Below are positions 1 to 8,250 of a DNA stretch of 64,000 bases, in pieces (the stretch's first letter is position 1; the number at the start of each line of letters is the position of its first letter). The position numbers were made by a program, and so were the translations under genes. The notes under the pieces were generated by a model that saw only the letters and a list, made by a program, of their open reading frames with translations, searched no databases and was not told where the DNA came from. The stretch comes from Psychrobacillus psychrotolerans. GTDB lineage: Bacteria; Bacillota; Bacilli; Bacillales_A; Planococcaceae. The stretch is from positions 62,001-126,000 of the forward strand of contig NZ_FOXU01000008.1 in assembly GCF_900115805.1 (NCBI RefSeq), written 5' to 3'.

Positions 1-199
1 TAATAACATTCGTGACAAAGGATACGTTATAAATTTAATCTCGAATTATTAAAACTGTTCGGCTACAAAGAAAATCTAACTAAATTATATTTCACTGTGC
101 TCATAACCTCCGTGTCCCTTAATTGGTTGCATATTTTATAGAGAGGGGGAAAGTTATATATCGTCCTCTTTGATTAATTTATAGGGGGGAGGAATGGAC

Positions 200-382
200 A
201 TGTTGTTTTTTGGAAATGAAATACGGAAAGTAAGTAAAAAAATGGGGCCGTCAGCATGGAGTACTATGCGATTACAAGACCCACGCGTAAACGGACAATT
301 GCGGAAGGATCAGATAGCCCGGGAAAAGGAAGCAAATGAAGCAGAGAAACATAGAAATCGTTTATTGAACAGAGATGACTGA
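200..382 (+). CDS. Small hypothetical protein, 60 aa
   Basis: I do not recognise this protein. It is short and charged, with a Lys/Arg/Glu-rich C-terminal half likely to form a helix (KDQIAREKEANEAEKHRN), and has no signal peptide or membrane segment. An ATG at 194 is almost fused to the GGGGGGAGGA ribosome site, so the ATG at 200 (spacing about 7) is the likelier start. A good terminator follows directly, so it appears to be a single-gene transcript. It is real by RBS and terminator, but its function is unknown. Confidence 0.6.
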   Translation: MLFFGNEIRKVSKKMGPSAWSTMRLQDPRVNGQLRKDQIAREKEANEAEKHRNRLLNRDD

Positions 383-390
383 TTAGGATA

Positions 391-436
391 AAAGACGTTG
401 CTTCACCCGGAAAGCTGGGGCTACGTCTTTTTTGTT
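391..436 (+). terminator. Rho-independent terminator
   Basis: AAAGACGT (391-398) pairs with ACGTCTTT (423-430), with a T run after it. It closes the 60-aa gene. Confidence 0.75.
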
Positions 437-663
437 TTAGGATAAGTATATAAAAATCACCGGGAATATTTCCGTTGCAGGTCGACGCTTTCCGCGTGGT
501 AGATCGGTTTTTCTTATGAAGTTGAGTCTATAATATTTGTTTGTGTATATGTATAATTATAACAAATAGTATTACATAGACGGGGAGGTCATATTATTGT
601 TACTCTACTTTTGATAAGTATCATCTATTCTAGTATGTTAATAACATTAAGGAGATGATATTT
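437..663. other. Intergenic region with remnant of a dispersed repeat
   Basis: The stretch around 478-500 carries GTCGACGCTTTCCGCG, the core of an intergenic repeat found again near 9680 and 15040. The rest is AT-rich (possible promoter around 530-570) and leads to the RBS of the acetyltransferase. No further gene is seen. Confidence 0.45.
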
Positions 664-1092
664 ATGAAATACAAAAATACAACCAGTGATATTTCCACCG
701 ATATGTTAGAAGGTTTTTTCGTAGATTGGCCAAATCCGCCCAGTCCTAAAACTCACTTAATAATGCTAAATAAAAGCAGTAAAGTAATTGTGGCGATTGA
801 TGAAAGTACTAATCAAGTAGTTGGATTTATTACTGCGATTAGTGATGGGGTTTTATCTGCCTATATTCCATTTCTGGAGGTTTTACCAGAATACAAAAAG
901 AGAGGTATAGGCAAGGAATTAGTAAATCGCATGCTTAAAGAACTTAATGACATTTATATGATTGATTTGTGTTGTGACGATGACTTGGTTCCTTATTATG
1001 ATACGTTTGGAATGACTAAAACAAATGGTATGGTTTTAAGAAACTATAAAATGCAATCTGGCAATATAAAAAATTATGAGCAAAAAATTTAA
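664..1092 (+). CDS. GNAT-family N-acetyltransferase
   Basis: A 142-aa protein with the acetyl-CoA-binding motif A of GNAT enzymes (about residues 68-92, core YKKRGIGKEL), preceded by the strand that carries VVGFITAI. It should transfer an acetyl group from acetyl-CoA to an amine; the substrate cannot be told from sequence. The first ATG (655) overlaps the AAGGAG ribosome site, so ATG 664 (spacing 9) is chosen. It stands alone, with about 190 bp before the next gene. The C-terminal acceptor region has an unusual Cys/Asp-rich patch (LCCDDD). Confidence 0.8.
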   Translation: MKYKNTTSDISTDMLEGFFVDWPNPPSPKTHLIMLNKSSKVIVAIDESTNQVVGFITAISDGVLSAYIPFLEVLPEYKKRGIGKELVNRMLKELNDIYMIDLCCDDDLVPYYDTFGMTKTNGMVLRNYKMQSGNIKNYEQKI

Positions 1093-1285
1093 AAATGTAG
1101 TGTAAACCATTAACACTTAACAATAAAACTTTAAAAAGATGCGAATGGTGTTATATAAGGTAATTCCTCTAATGGTAGCCTCTGCTAAGTTGTTTTAAAC
1201 CAATTAAGTTTGGGGAAACTTAGAAGGAATAATGGATAGATTCAGCGAATTTAGAAAGAATGTATTAAAAAAGGGAGCTGGAAGA

Positions 1286-1708
1286 ATGGATACTAATCGC
1301 TCATTAATAACCGTAGAAGCAATTATACATGCACCTGTGGAACAAGTATGGGAATATTGGACAGTACCTGCTCATATAACAAATTGGAATAATGCCTCGG
1401 AAGAATGGCATACGCCATACGCTGAAAATGATTTAAGAGCTGGGGGGAAATTTGTTTCTAGAATGGAAGCAAAAGATGGAAGCTTTGGCTTTGATTTTGG
1501 TGGCCTATATGATGAAGTGCGTTCTCATGAGTTCATCTCTTATACATTGGGGGATGGGAGAAAAGTTGAAATTACATTCATTCCTCAACAAAACGAAACG
1601 AAAGTGGTAGAAGTTTTTGAGCCTGAAACAACTAATCCAATTGAAATGCAACAAGAAGGTTGGCAGGCAATTTTAAACAATTTCAAAAAATATGCGGAGC
1701 AACAATAA
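1286..1708 (+). CDS. SRPBCC / AHSA1-type domain protein
   Basis: A 140-aa protein of the START/SRPBCC fold, AHSA1-like branch. It opens with the typical strand and helix (about residues 8-30, APVEQVWEYWT), then WNNASEEWHTP and a central G-rich sheet, and ends in the long C-terminal helix (GWQAILNNFKKYAE). Such proteins have a hydrophobic cavity for a small ligand, and in Bacillales many are uncharacterised stress-linked proteins. A longer frame starts at 1232, but GGAG at 1274 with ATG at 1286 is the better start. A strong terminator follows. Confidence 0.8.
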   Translation: MDTNRSLITVEAIIHAPVEQVWEYWTVPAHITNWNNASEEWHTPYAENDLRAGGKFVSRMEAKDGSFGFDFGGLYDEVRSHEFISYTLGDGRKVEITFIPQQNETKVVEVFEPETTNPIEMQQEGWQAILNNFKKYAEQQ

Positions 1709-1711
1709 ATA

Positions 1712-1764
1712 AAAAGGTGCCTGTTTCTAATACAATTTTGTATTTGGAAACAGGCACCTTTTAC
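1712..1764 (+). terminator. Strong terminator hairpin
   Basis: AAAAGGTGCCTGTTTC and its near-perfect complement around an AT-rich loop, with A and T tracts on the two sides, so it may act in both directions. It lies between the AHSA1-like gene and the adenylyltransferase. Confidence 0.85.
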
Positions 1765-1779
1765 TAAAGGAGAAAAAAC

Positions 1780-2655
1780 ATGAGAACTTCAGATGAAATA
1801 TTTGAATTAGTTTTAGGTTACGCAGCAAATGATGAAAGGATTAGAGCAGTAGGGCTAAATGGTTCAAGGACGAATCCCAATGCTCCAAAAGACTTGTTTC
1901 AGGATTTTGATATTGTTTACGTGGTAACTGATGTGAATTCATTCATTGAAGATCCACATTGGATAGAGGTATTCGGTGAACGAATCATTATGCAAACTCC
2001 CGAGAATATGTCTATGTTTCCGCCAGGTTTAGGTGGTAGGTTCTCCTACCTAATGTTGTTTACTGATGGAAACCGTATTGATCTTACGCTAGTTTCGAAT
2101 GATGAAAAAGATACATATTACAAAGAGGATAAGTTAACGGTTATTTTAATGGACAAGGATAACGACACTGCCGAACTCCTGCCCCCAACAGACGAGGATT
2201 ATTGGGTAAAACGTCCTTCTGAAGAATTCTTCTCCGATTGCTGTAACGAGTTTTGGTGGGTATCTACATATGTGGCGAAGGGCTTGTGGAGAGGTGAAAT
2301 TCTTTACGCAGCGGAGCATTTAAATAATATTATGAGACCGATGCTGTTAAAGATGCTCGAATGGAAGGTTGGTATTGAACACTCTTACTCCGTCAGTATA
2401 GGTAAATTTGGTAAGTACTTGGAGAAGTACCTATCCGAAGAGAATTGGCAAGAACTACTCTCCACTTATGCTGATGGAAGTTATAAAGATATGTGGAGAG
2501 CATTATTTGCAATGTTAGTTCTATTTCGTACCACAGCTATATTTGTAGCTGATGGACTAGGTTATGAATATTCCAGAGAAGAGGATGCCAAAGTTACTGC
2601 ATACCTAGAGCATATAAGCCATTTATCACCCAACGCGACGAAAATCTATGGATGA
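1780..2655 (+). CDS. Aminoglycoside 6-adenylyltransferase family protein (AadK-like)
   Basis: A 291-aa protein, about the length of Bacillus AadK (ANT(6) family), which adenylylates streptomycin at position 6 using ATP. The nucleotidyltransferase signature is visible: GSR at 28-30, and DFD at 42-44, which supplies metal-binding acidic residues. RIDLT near residue 105 probably gives the third Asp. The C-terminal helical half (WWVSTYVAKGLWRGE, WRALFAMLVLF) is typical of the family. It has its own RBS (AAAGGAG) directly after the preceding terminator. Chromosomal AadK homologues give modest streptomycin resistance; activity here is inferred. Confidence 0.88.
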   Translation: MRTSDEIFELVLGYAANDERIRAVGLNGSRTNPNAPKDLFQDFDIVYVVTDVNSFIEDPHWIEVFGERIIMQTPENMSMFPPGLGGRFSYLMLFTDGNRIDLTLVSNDEKDTYYKEDKLTVILMDKDNDTAELLPPTDEDYWVKRPSEEFFSDCCNEFWWVSTYVAKGLWRGEILYAAEHLNNIMRPMLLKMLEWKVGIEHSYSVSIGKFGKYLEKYLSEENWQELLSTYADGSYKDMWRALFAMLVLFRTTAIFVADGLGYEYSREEDAKVTAYLEHISHLSPNATKIYG

Positions 2656-2824
2656 AAGTAAAGTATAAACATTTAAAAGTGTAATTTCCAATTTTATTAT
2701 TGTACTCCATAGAATAAATTTGAAATAAATGGAAAGTAATATAGTACTGATTTAGACTCATCCTAAGTAATTCTAAAGTGAGTTTTATAAATATTTAAAA
2801 TAGACTGACTTGTTTTTAATTAAA

Positions 2825-2883
2825 TTTACAAAAGCTTTACAATTGTAGTATTAAAAATTTACACTCTGCCTTTATTCTATAAT
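2825..2883 (+). promoter_or_regulatory. Pho box and promoter of the pst operon
   Basis: TTTACA occurs at 2825, 2836 and 2858, spaced 11 and 22 bp, so on the same helical face. This is the arrangement expected for PhoP (TT-ACA repeats with about 5-bp gaps). A TATAAT at 2878-2883 could be the -10. The pst operon is a standard PhoP target in Bacillus; binding here is inferred. The upstream part (2656-2820) holds nothing else I can support. Confidence 0.7.
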
Positions 2884-2935
2884 TAGACAAAATACGTCAT
2901 AGAACAGACATAACTTATTTTCTTGGAGGTAAGAA

Positions 2936-3775
2936 ATGATTAGCTTGAATAAAGTGAAAATAGGATTATTACTGCTGTCTATACTTACTGTATTAACAGC
3001 ATGTTCAAACAATAACAAGGATACTACAGAGTCAAGTGGTAATAATGCAACAGTATCTATTTCCGGATCTACTTCCGTAGGACCGCTAGCTGAAAAATTA
3101 GCAGCAAAATATACAGAGAAAGACAACACGAATATCGAGATAAATCAAATTGGTTCCTCAGCGGGAATTACAAACGCTATTAGTGGGGTGTCGGAGATAG
3201 GAATGTCTTCGCGTGATTTAAAAGAAGAAGAAGTTGCAAGTGGGTTGAATGAAGTAATTATTGCTTATGATGGAATTGTAGTAGTAACTCATCCAAGTAA
3301 TAAAGTAAAAGATTTAACGATGGAGCAGGTTAAACAGATTTTTACTGGGGAAGTAACAAACTGGAGTGAACTCGGTGGAGATGACTTAGAAATTGTAGTA
3401 GTTTCTCGCGAGGACGGATCAGGTTCACGGGATGCCTTTCAAGAAATAGTAGAATATAGCTCTGGAGAGTTAATCAGAAACTCGATCATTGCAAGCGGTA
3501 ATGGAAATATTAAAACAACAGTTGCGAACAATAAACATGCAGTTGGTTTTATCTCTTTTGAGTATATTGATGAGAACATTTCAACAATTGACATTAATGG
3601 TGTAGAAGCTACAGCAGAAAATGTTTTACAAAAAAAATACAGCTTGTCTAGGCCATTCTTGTTTGTCTATAAAGAAGGACAATTAACTGAGGCAGGACAG
3701 CAATTTATAGATTTTATACTAAGTGAAGAAGGACAACTCATTGCAGCAGAAGCAGGAGCTATCCCTATAAAGTAG
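2936..3775 (+). CDS. pstS: Phosphate ABC transporter, substrate-binding lipoprotein
   Basis: A 279-aa lipoprotein that captures inorganic phosphate outside the membrane and delivers it to PstCA. The signal peptide ends in a lipobox with Cys23 (VLTAC). Phosphate-contact motifs are visible: GSTSVGPL (44-51) and the Ser/Arg-rich REDGSGSRDAF near 160. The length is normal for a Gram-positive PstS. It has a strong RBS (GGAGG) and is first in the pst operon, 60 bp before pstC and just behind the Pho box. Confidence 0.96.
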   Translation: MISLNKVKIGLLLLSILTVLTACSNNNKDTTESSGNNATVSISGSTSVGPLAEKLAAKYTEKDNTNIEINQIGSSAGITNAISGVSEIGMSSRDLKEEEVASGLNEVIIAYDGIVVVTHPSNKVKDLTMEQVKQIFTGEVTNWSELGGDDLEIVVVSREDGSGSRDAFQEIVEYSSGELIRNSIIASGNGNIKTTVANNKHAVGFISFEYIDENISTIDINGVEATAENVLQKKYSLSRPFLFVYKEGQLTEAGQQFIDFILSEEGQLIAAEAGAIPIK

Positions 3776-3835
3776 ATATAGATGAATTAGGAAGACAACA
3801 ACATAAACTTTTGACTTACTTTTGGAGGAATAAGA

Positions 3836-4750
3836 GTGTCTATCCCAACAACTAACAAGCAGACCGTCGAAATCGGCAAAGCAAACAAGAGAAAGTATAT
3901 GTTAGAGAAGGTGTCGCAAAGACTATTCTTAATTTGTGCACTTCTCTCCGTAATCACTTTATTGTTAATCATTGGATTTGTATTTTATAAAGGTGCCCAT
4001 CCATTTGTAGCGGAGGGCTATAGCTTTATAGATTTTATATTTGGTAGTGATTGGGTACCGAGTGAAGATAAATTCGGTATATTCCCAATGATTGTTGCAT
4101 CTATTTTTGCGACAATTGGAGCGTTAATCATTGGAGTTCCTATTGGTCTATTTACAGCTATTTTCTTAGCTGAAATTGCCTCAGAACGATTAGCAAAGAT
4201 TATTTCACCAGCAGTACAATTACTAGCAGGTATTCCATCAGTGTTATATGGTGTGTTTGGACTTGCTATCATTGTTCCATTTTTACAAAATACTTTCGGT
4301 TTAGTGAAAGGGCAAAGCCTAATCGCAGTTATTCTAGTGCTAGCAATCATGATGTTACCAACCATTGTAACGGTTGCTGAAACTGCCATTCGTGCAGTGC
4401 CGCAAACATATCGTGAAGGATCACTAGCTCTCGGGGTATCGCAAATTGGGACAATTTTTAAAGTTATTGTACCAGCAGCAAAATCTGGTATTATGACTGC
4501 CATTGTATTAGGTCTTGGTCGTGCAATTGGAGAAACAATGGCAGTTATCTTAGTAGCTGGGAACAGCTTAATCGTGCCAACTAGCTTAACAGATAGTGTG
4601 CGTCCATTAACGACAAATATTGCTTTAGAAATGGGTTATGCATTCGGTACTCATCAAGAAATGTTATTTGCTACGGGAATTGTTTTATTCTCGTTTATCT
4701 TAATACTAAATTTCGTTTTAGCAAAAATAAGTTCCAAAGGAGGCAACTAA
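3836..4750 (+). CDS. pstC: Phosphate ABC transporter permease PstC
   Basis: A 304-aa membrane protein, one of the two permeases of the high-affinity phosphate importer. Six or so hydrophobic segments are visible, with the EAA-type cytoplasmic loop (about residues 185-205, REGSLALGVSQ) that contacts PstB. The start is GTG with GGAGG 7 bp before it. The N-terminal extension (TNKQTVEIGKANKRK) is polar and cytoplasmic. Its stop lies one base before the pstA start, so the two are probably translationally coupled. Confidence 0.95.
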   Translation: MSIPTTNKQTVEIGKANKRKYMLEKVSQRLFLICALLSVITLLLIIGFVFYKGAHPFVAEGYSFIDFIFGSDWVPSEDKFGIFPMIVASIFATIGALIIGVPIGLFTAIFLAEIASERLAKIISPAVQLLAGIPSVLYGVFGLAIIVPFLQNTFGLVKGQSLIAVILVLAIMMLPTIVTVAETAIRAVPQTYREGSLALGVSQIGTIFKVIVPAAKSGIMTAIVLGLGRAIGETMAVILVAGNSLIVPTSLTDSVRPLTTNIALEMGYAFGTHQEMLFATGIVLFSFILILNFVLAKISSKGGN

Positions 4751-4751
4751 G

Positions 4752-5579
4752 ATGAGACAATTTAAAGATAACTTACTCCGAGGACTTTTGTGGTTATCAG
4801 CTTTCTTATCAGTTGCCGTTCTTGTTATGATTGTAGGTTTTATCTTTTATAAGGGAATTGGTTTGATCAGCTTCGACTTTATCTTTGGTGATTATTCTCC
4901 AGATGGAGATGGTGGTATTTGGCCAATGATCGTAACGACTATATACACAGTCCTTATCTCGTTAGTCATCGCAACACCTATTGGAATATTGGCAGCCGTT
5001 TATCTACAGGAATATGCAAAACAAGGCCGATTAGTAAGACTAATACGATTTGCAACGGAAAGTTTAACAGGAATACCATCGATTATTTACGGTTTGTTTG
5101 GAGCGGTGTTCTTTGTTACAACATTAAAATTAGGTATGTCGATATTAGCAGCTTCATTAACTCTAACGATTATTGTATTACCTGTAATTATACGGACAAC
5201 TGAAGAAGCTTTAAAAACAGTTCCAGGTTCGTACCGAGAAGGTTCACTAGCGCTTGGGACAACAAAATTACAAACACTGTATAAAGTAATTTTACCAAGC
5301 TCAATGCCAGGTATACTATCTGGTATTATCCTTTCAGTCGGAAGAATTGTTGGCGAGTCAGCTGCTATCTTCTTAACTGCTGGAACCGTGGCAGCTATGC
5401 CAGACAGCATTCTATCATCTGCTAGAACCTTAACTGTACATTCGTATCTAGTTACACAAGAATCTGGAGATATTGAACTTGCTGCAGCTGTAGGTATAGT
5501 TTTAATCGTAATTATATTAGCAATTAACCTTTCGGCAACATATATTTCAAAAAAATTTAACAGAGCTACAAATAAATAA
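4752..5579 (+). CDS. pstA: Phosphate ABC transporter permease PstA
   Basis: A 275-aa membrane permease that pairs with PstC to form the phosphate channel. It has six predicted membrane segments and the conserved EAA loop (REGSLALGTTKLQTLYKVILP, about residues 158-178). The RBS (AAAGGAGG) lies inside the end of pstC. It is followed after about 77 bp by pstB; no clear terminator is seen between them. Confidence 0.95.
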   Translation: MRQFKDNLLRGLLWLSAFLSVAVLVMIVGFIFYKGIGLISFDFIFGDYSPDGDGGIWPMIVTTIYTVLISLVIATPIGILAAVYLQEYAKQGRLVRLIRFATESLTGIPSIIYGLFGAVFFVTTLKLGMSILAASLTLTIIVLPVIIRTTEEALKTVPGSYREGSLALGTTKLQTLYKVILPSSMPGILSGIILSVGRIVGESAAIFLTAGTVAAMPDSILSSARTLTVHSYLVTQESGDIELAAAVGIVLIVIILAINLSATYISKKFNRATNK

Positions 5580-5656
5580 GAGTATGTTAAGTCCACAGTA
5601 ATTGAACATGCAGAGCTAATGACCAAATAAATTACGTAGGGAAGGTATTTTAGCAT

Positions 5657-6424
5657 ATGGAGCAAAGTAAAGAAGCAACTATAATCAATGTAAGAGATTT
5701 AAATTTATTTTATGGCGAGAAACAAGCATTATTCGGAGTCGATCTTGCTATTCAGGAAAAAGAGGTTACAGCTTTAATCGGTCCATCTGGCTGTGGGAAA
5801 TCTACTTTTTTACGCACACTAAATCGTATGAATGATTTAATCGATGGTGTGAAAATTACAGGAGAAATTGTCATTGATCATGAAGATATTTATAAATCTA
5901 ATGATGTTATCAAACTCAGAACGAAGGTAGGAATGGTATTTCAAAAACCAAATCTATTTCCTATGAGTATTTATGACAACGTGGCTTACGGACCAAAAAT
6001 GCAAGGTATTAAAAACAAAAAAGAATTAAATTTAATTGTAGAAGAAAGTTTACGTAGTGCAGCAATTTGGGATGAAGTAAAAGATCGTCTTAAAACATCG
6101 GCCCTAGGATTGTCAGGCGGTCAGCAACAACGTGTATGTATTGCTCGTGCAATAGCGATGAAACCTGATATTATTTTAATGGACGAGCCTACTTCCGCAT
6201 TAGACCCGATTTCTACTCTAAAAATAGAAGAACTAATCACCAATATGAAAGAAGATTATACAATTGTTATTGTGACACATAACATGCAACAGGCTGCTCG
6301 AATCTCCGATAAAACCGCATTTTTCTTAAATGGAGAAGTAGTAGAATACGATGATACAGATAATATTTTCTCCACCCCGCAGGATCAGAGAACAGAAGAC
6401 TATGTTACAGGTCGATTTGGATAA
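5657..6424 (+). CDS. pstB: Phosphate ABC transporter ATP-binding protein PstB
   Basis: A 255-aa ATPase that energises phosphate import. Walker A is GPSGCGKST (42-50), the signature is LSGGQQQR (about 153-160), Walker B is IILMDEP, and the switch His is in [15 protein letters not shown]. Length and motifs fit PstB. It is fourth in the pst operon, and its stop lies 13 bp before the phoU start. Confidence 0.96.
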   Translation: MEQSKEATIINVRDLNLFYGEKQALFGVDLAIQEKEVTALIGPSGCGKSTFLRTLNRMNDLIDGVKITGEIVIDHEDIYKSNDVIKLRTKVGMVFQKPNLFPMSIYDNVAYGPKMQGIKNKKELNLIVEESLRSAAIWDEVKDRLKTSALGLSGGQQQRVCIARAIAMKPDIILMDEPTSALDPISTLKIEELITNMKEDYTIVIVTHNMQQAARISDKTAFFLNGEVVEYDDTDNIFSTPQDQRTEDYVTGRFG

Positions 6425-6437
6425 TAGGAGGTTACCA

Positions 6438-7097
6438 ATGGGTATTCGTGTAAACTTTGAAAATAATTTAGAAGAACTAAAGAGTAAGATTATCGAAATG
6501 GGTGAACTCTCAGTTGTCGCTCTAGAAAAATCTTTTAAGGCGTTAAAAACACAGGATGTGGAGATTGCTCTAAAAGTAATTGAAGGAGATACAGCGGTTG
6601 ATAATCTTGAAATAGAAGTAAATCAGTTCTCCATATGGATGATAGCGAAAGAATCACCTGTTTCCAGAGATTTACGTGAAATAATTGGTGTCCTTAAAAT
6701 TTCATCTGAAATTGAACGGGTCGCAGATTTTGCTGTAAATATTGCAAAAGCAACGATTAAAATTGGCAATACTGAATCTTTATTAGATATTACCCATCTA
6801 GAAAAGATGAAAGATATATCGATCGAAATGCTTCGAAAAGCATTACAATCATTCTTAGAGGAAAATATCCTGCTTGCTAAAGAAGTGGGAGATTTAGAGG
6901 ACAATGTAGATCAATATAGTAGAGAGACATATAAAAAACTTACTGCTTATCTAAGTGAACATCCAGAAGAAACAAGTCAGCTTGTACAATTATTATTTGT
7001 TAATCGCTTTTTAGAGAGAACAGCAGACCATATTACGAATATCGCTGAAAGCACAGCTTATTTGATAAAAGGTCAAATATATGATTTCAATTCATAG
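6438..7097 (+). CDS. phoU: Phosphate signalling protein PhoU
   Basis: A 219-aa all-helical protein with two PhoU domains (about 10-100 and 115-210), each carrying the acidic metal-binding signature (EIERVADFAVNIAKA near 90-105; FLERTADHITNIAES near 193-207). PhoU links the Pst transporter to the PhoR/PhoP system and restrains uptake. The open frame extends upstream to 6351 inside pstB, but ATG 6438 after TAGGAGG is the true start. It is last in the operon, before a terminator. Confidence 0.94.
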   Translation: MGIRVNFENNLEELKSKIIEMGELSVVALEKSFKALKTQDVEIALKVIEGDTAVDNLEIEVNQFSIWMIAKESPVSRDLREIIGVLKISSEIERVADFAVNIAKATIKIGNTESLLDITHLEKMKDISIEMLRKALQSFLEENILLAKEVGDLEDNVDQYSRETYKKLTAYLSEHPEETSQLVQLLFVNRFLERTADHITNIAESTAYLIKGQIYDFNS

Positions 7098-7110
7098 GCA
7101 AATGAAATCA

Positions 7111-7152
7111 AACTGGTGGAGAAAATGAAAAATTTCTCTTCCAGTTTTTTTT
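7111..7152 (+). terminator. Terminator of the pst operon
   Basis: AACTGG-TG-GAGAAA pairs with TTTCTC-TT-CCAGTT around a short A-rich loop, then eight Ts. Confidence 0.85.
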
Positions 7153-7232
7153 ATACTAGCTCACATTGTGCTATTCTAGTAATGATTAGTTCCGTATGAT
7201 ATCTACTTATGCGGACATTGGGAGGTTTATAA

Positions 7233-7745
7233 ATGGAGAATAATGATATATTAATCAGATTGAGATATGCCCTTGATATAAAGAATAAGGATATGGTAGA
7301 GGTATTTAAACTTGGTGGTGTGGAAGTAACTAAAGAGGAAGTTCTCAAAATTCTTACCAAAGCAAAAGAGGAAAGTGAAGAGGAAGAAGTAGTAGAGGAT
7401 GAAAACCACATCAAGTGTAATAATAAAATGTTAGAATCGTTTTTGAATGGACTAATCACACATAAAAGAGGCAAGCAGGATCCAAAACCGGAACAGCCAG
7501 CAGATACGGAGCCAGTTGTACAGCAGAAGGATCACGTGAATAATATGCTGTTGAAAAAGCTTAAAGTAGCTCTACAATTAACAACAGAAGATATGCTAGA
7601 TGTGTTGCATGATGGTGGTATTGTAGTTTCAAAAGGTGAGCTTGGAGCTATTTTACGAAAACCAGGTCATCGTAATTATAAAGAATGCGGAGACAATTTT
7701 GCGCGCAAATTCCTTAAAGGCTTAGCGGTTAAATATAGAAGTTAA
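7233..7745 (+). CDS. DUF1456 family protein (YehS-like)
   Basis: A 170-aa protein made of two copies of the same roughly 65-residue unit: about 3-68 (NDILIRLRYALDIKNKDM) and about 103-168 (NNMLLKKLKVALQLTTEDM), joined by an acidic then Pro/Gln-rich linker. Each unit has the DUF1456 pattern of two helical segments with a GG(V/I)-(V/E)S/TK turn. The function is unknown. RBS GGGAGG precedes ATG 7233, and a terminator follows at once. Confidence 0.85.
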   Translation: MENNDILIRLRYALDIKNKDMVEVFKLGGVEVTKEEVLKILTKAKEESEEEEVVEDENHIKCNNKMLESFLNGLITHKRGKQDPKPEQPADTEPVVQQKDHVNNMLLKKLKVALQLTTEDMLDVLHDGGIVVSKGELGAILRKPGHRNYKECGDNFARKFLKGLAVKYRS

Positions 7746-7750
7746 TTAAA

Positions 7751-7791
7751 AAAAGAGCGAATTCCATTAGTACTGGGAATTCGCTCATTTA
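7751..7791. terminator. Terminator hairpin (left copy of a twin pair)
   Basis: GAGCGAATTCC (7755-7765) pairs with GGAATTCGCTC (7776-7786), with an A run before it and a short T run after. Almost the same hairpin recurs at 8214-8250, so the pair brackets the repeat array between the DUF1456 gene and dapA. Confidence 0.8.
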
Positions 7792-7827
7792 GTATAGTCA
7801 TAAGAAATGGGACAATTCAGTCTTAAT

Positions 7828-8192
7828 TGGAAATATATCCCGTTCCGCGAGTAACCACAGAGGGAGCGTGGGTAATCCCTTCTTCTCCGCGAGTAAGCAA
7901 TGGTCGAGCGTGGGTATTCACCGATCAACCGCGAGACAGTACGATTCAAGTTACTTATTAAGTTGTAATATATCCCGTTCCACCAGTAAACCATGGCAGT
8001 CCGCGAGTAACCACAGAGGGAGCGCAGGTAATCCCTTCTTCTCCGCGAGAAAGGCCGATTTGAGTTACTCTTAAATGGAAATATATCCCTTTATGCGAGT
8101 AAATCATGGCAGTCCGCGAGTAACCACAGAGGGAGCGTGGGTAATCCCTTCTTCTCCGCGAATATTCACCAGTCGAGCGCGAGTATCTGATC
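7828..8192. repeat. Intergenic array built from 21-bp units
   Basis: Three larger copies of a roughly 50-bp block occur at 7844-7894, 8000-8049 and 8113-8161. On the minus strand the whole array divides into strict 21-nt units, each ending in TTA or ATA and beginning CTCGCGG or CCCACGCTC (for example CTCGCGGagaagaaggga then TTA). At least 12 successive units keep this period. Each third is preceded by the same ATATATCCC motif. Frames inside it are repeat shadows, not genes. The function is unknown. Confidence 0.8.
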
Positions 8193-8213
8193 TTTCGTGT
8201 CCAAGAATTAAAG

Positions 8214-8250
8214 AAAAGAGCGAATTCCAGTAGTTGGAATTCGCTCTTTT
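8214..8250 (-). terminator. Terminator of dapA (right copy of the twin pair)
   Basis: GAGCGAATTCCA (8218-8229) pairs with TGGAATTCGCTC (8235-8246), with A and T runs on both sides. It starts right at the dapA stop codon. Confidence 0.85.

Noticed and set aside
1..193. Possible gene end or regulatory RNA at the left edge
   Set aside because: AT-rich with one weak AGAGG/CCTCT pairing; no frame or known motif supports a feature.
4018..4503. 161-aa minus-strand frame in pstC
   Set aside because: Antisense shadow of a clear membrane permease gene; no RBS.
5087..5665. 192-aa minus-strand frame over pstA
   Set aside because: Antisense shadow of pstA with no RBS or family pattern.
7785..8074. Two overlapping frames (69 and 68 aa) in the repeat array
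   Set aside because: Both merely translate the 21-bp units into 7-residue repeats, lack RBSs, and lie between terminators.
7828..8192. CRISPR array
   Set aside because: Units are contiguous 21-mers with no constant repeat separated by unique spacers, and there are no cas genes.
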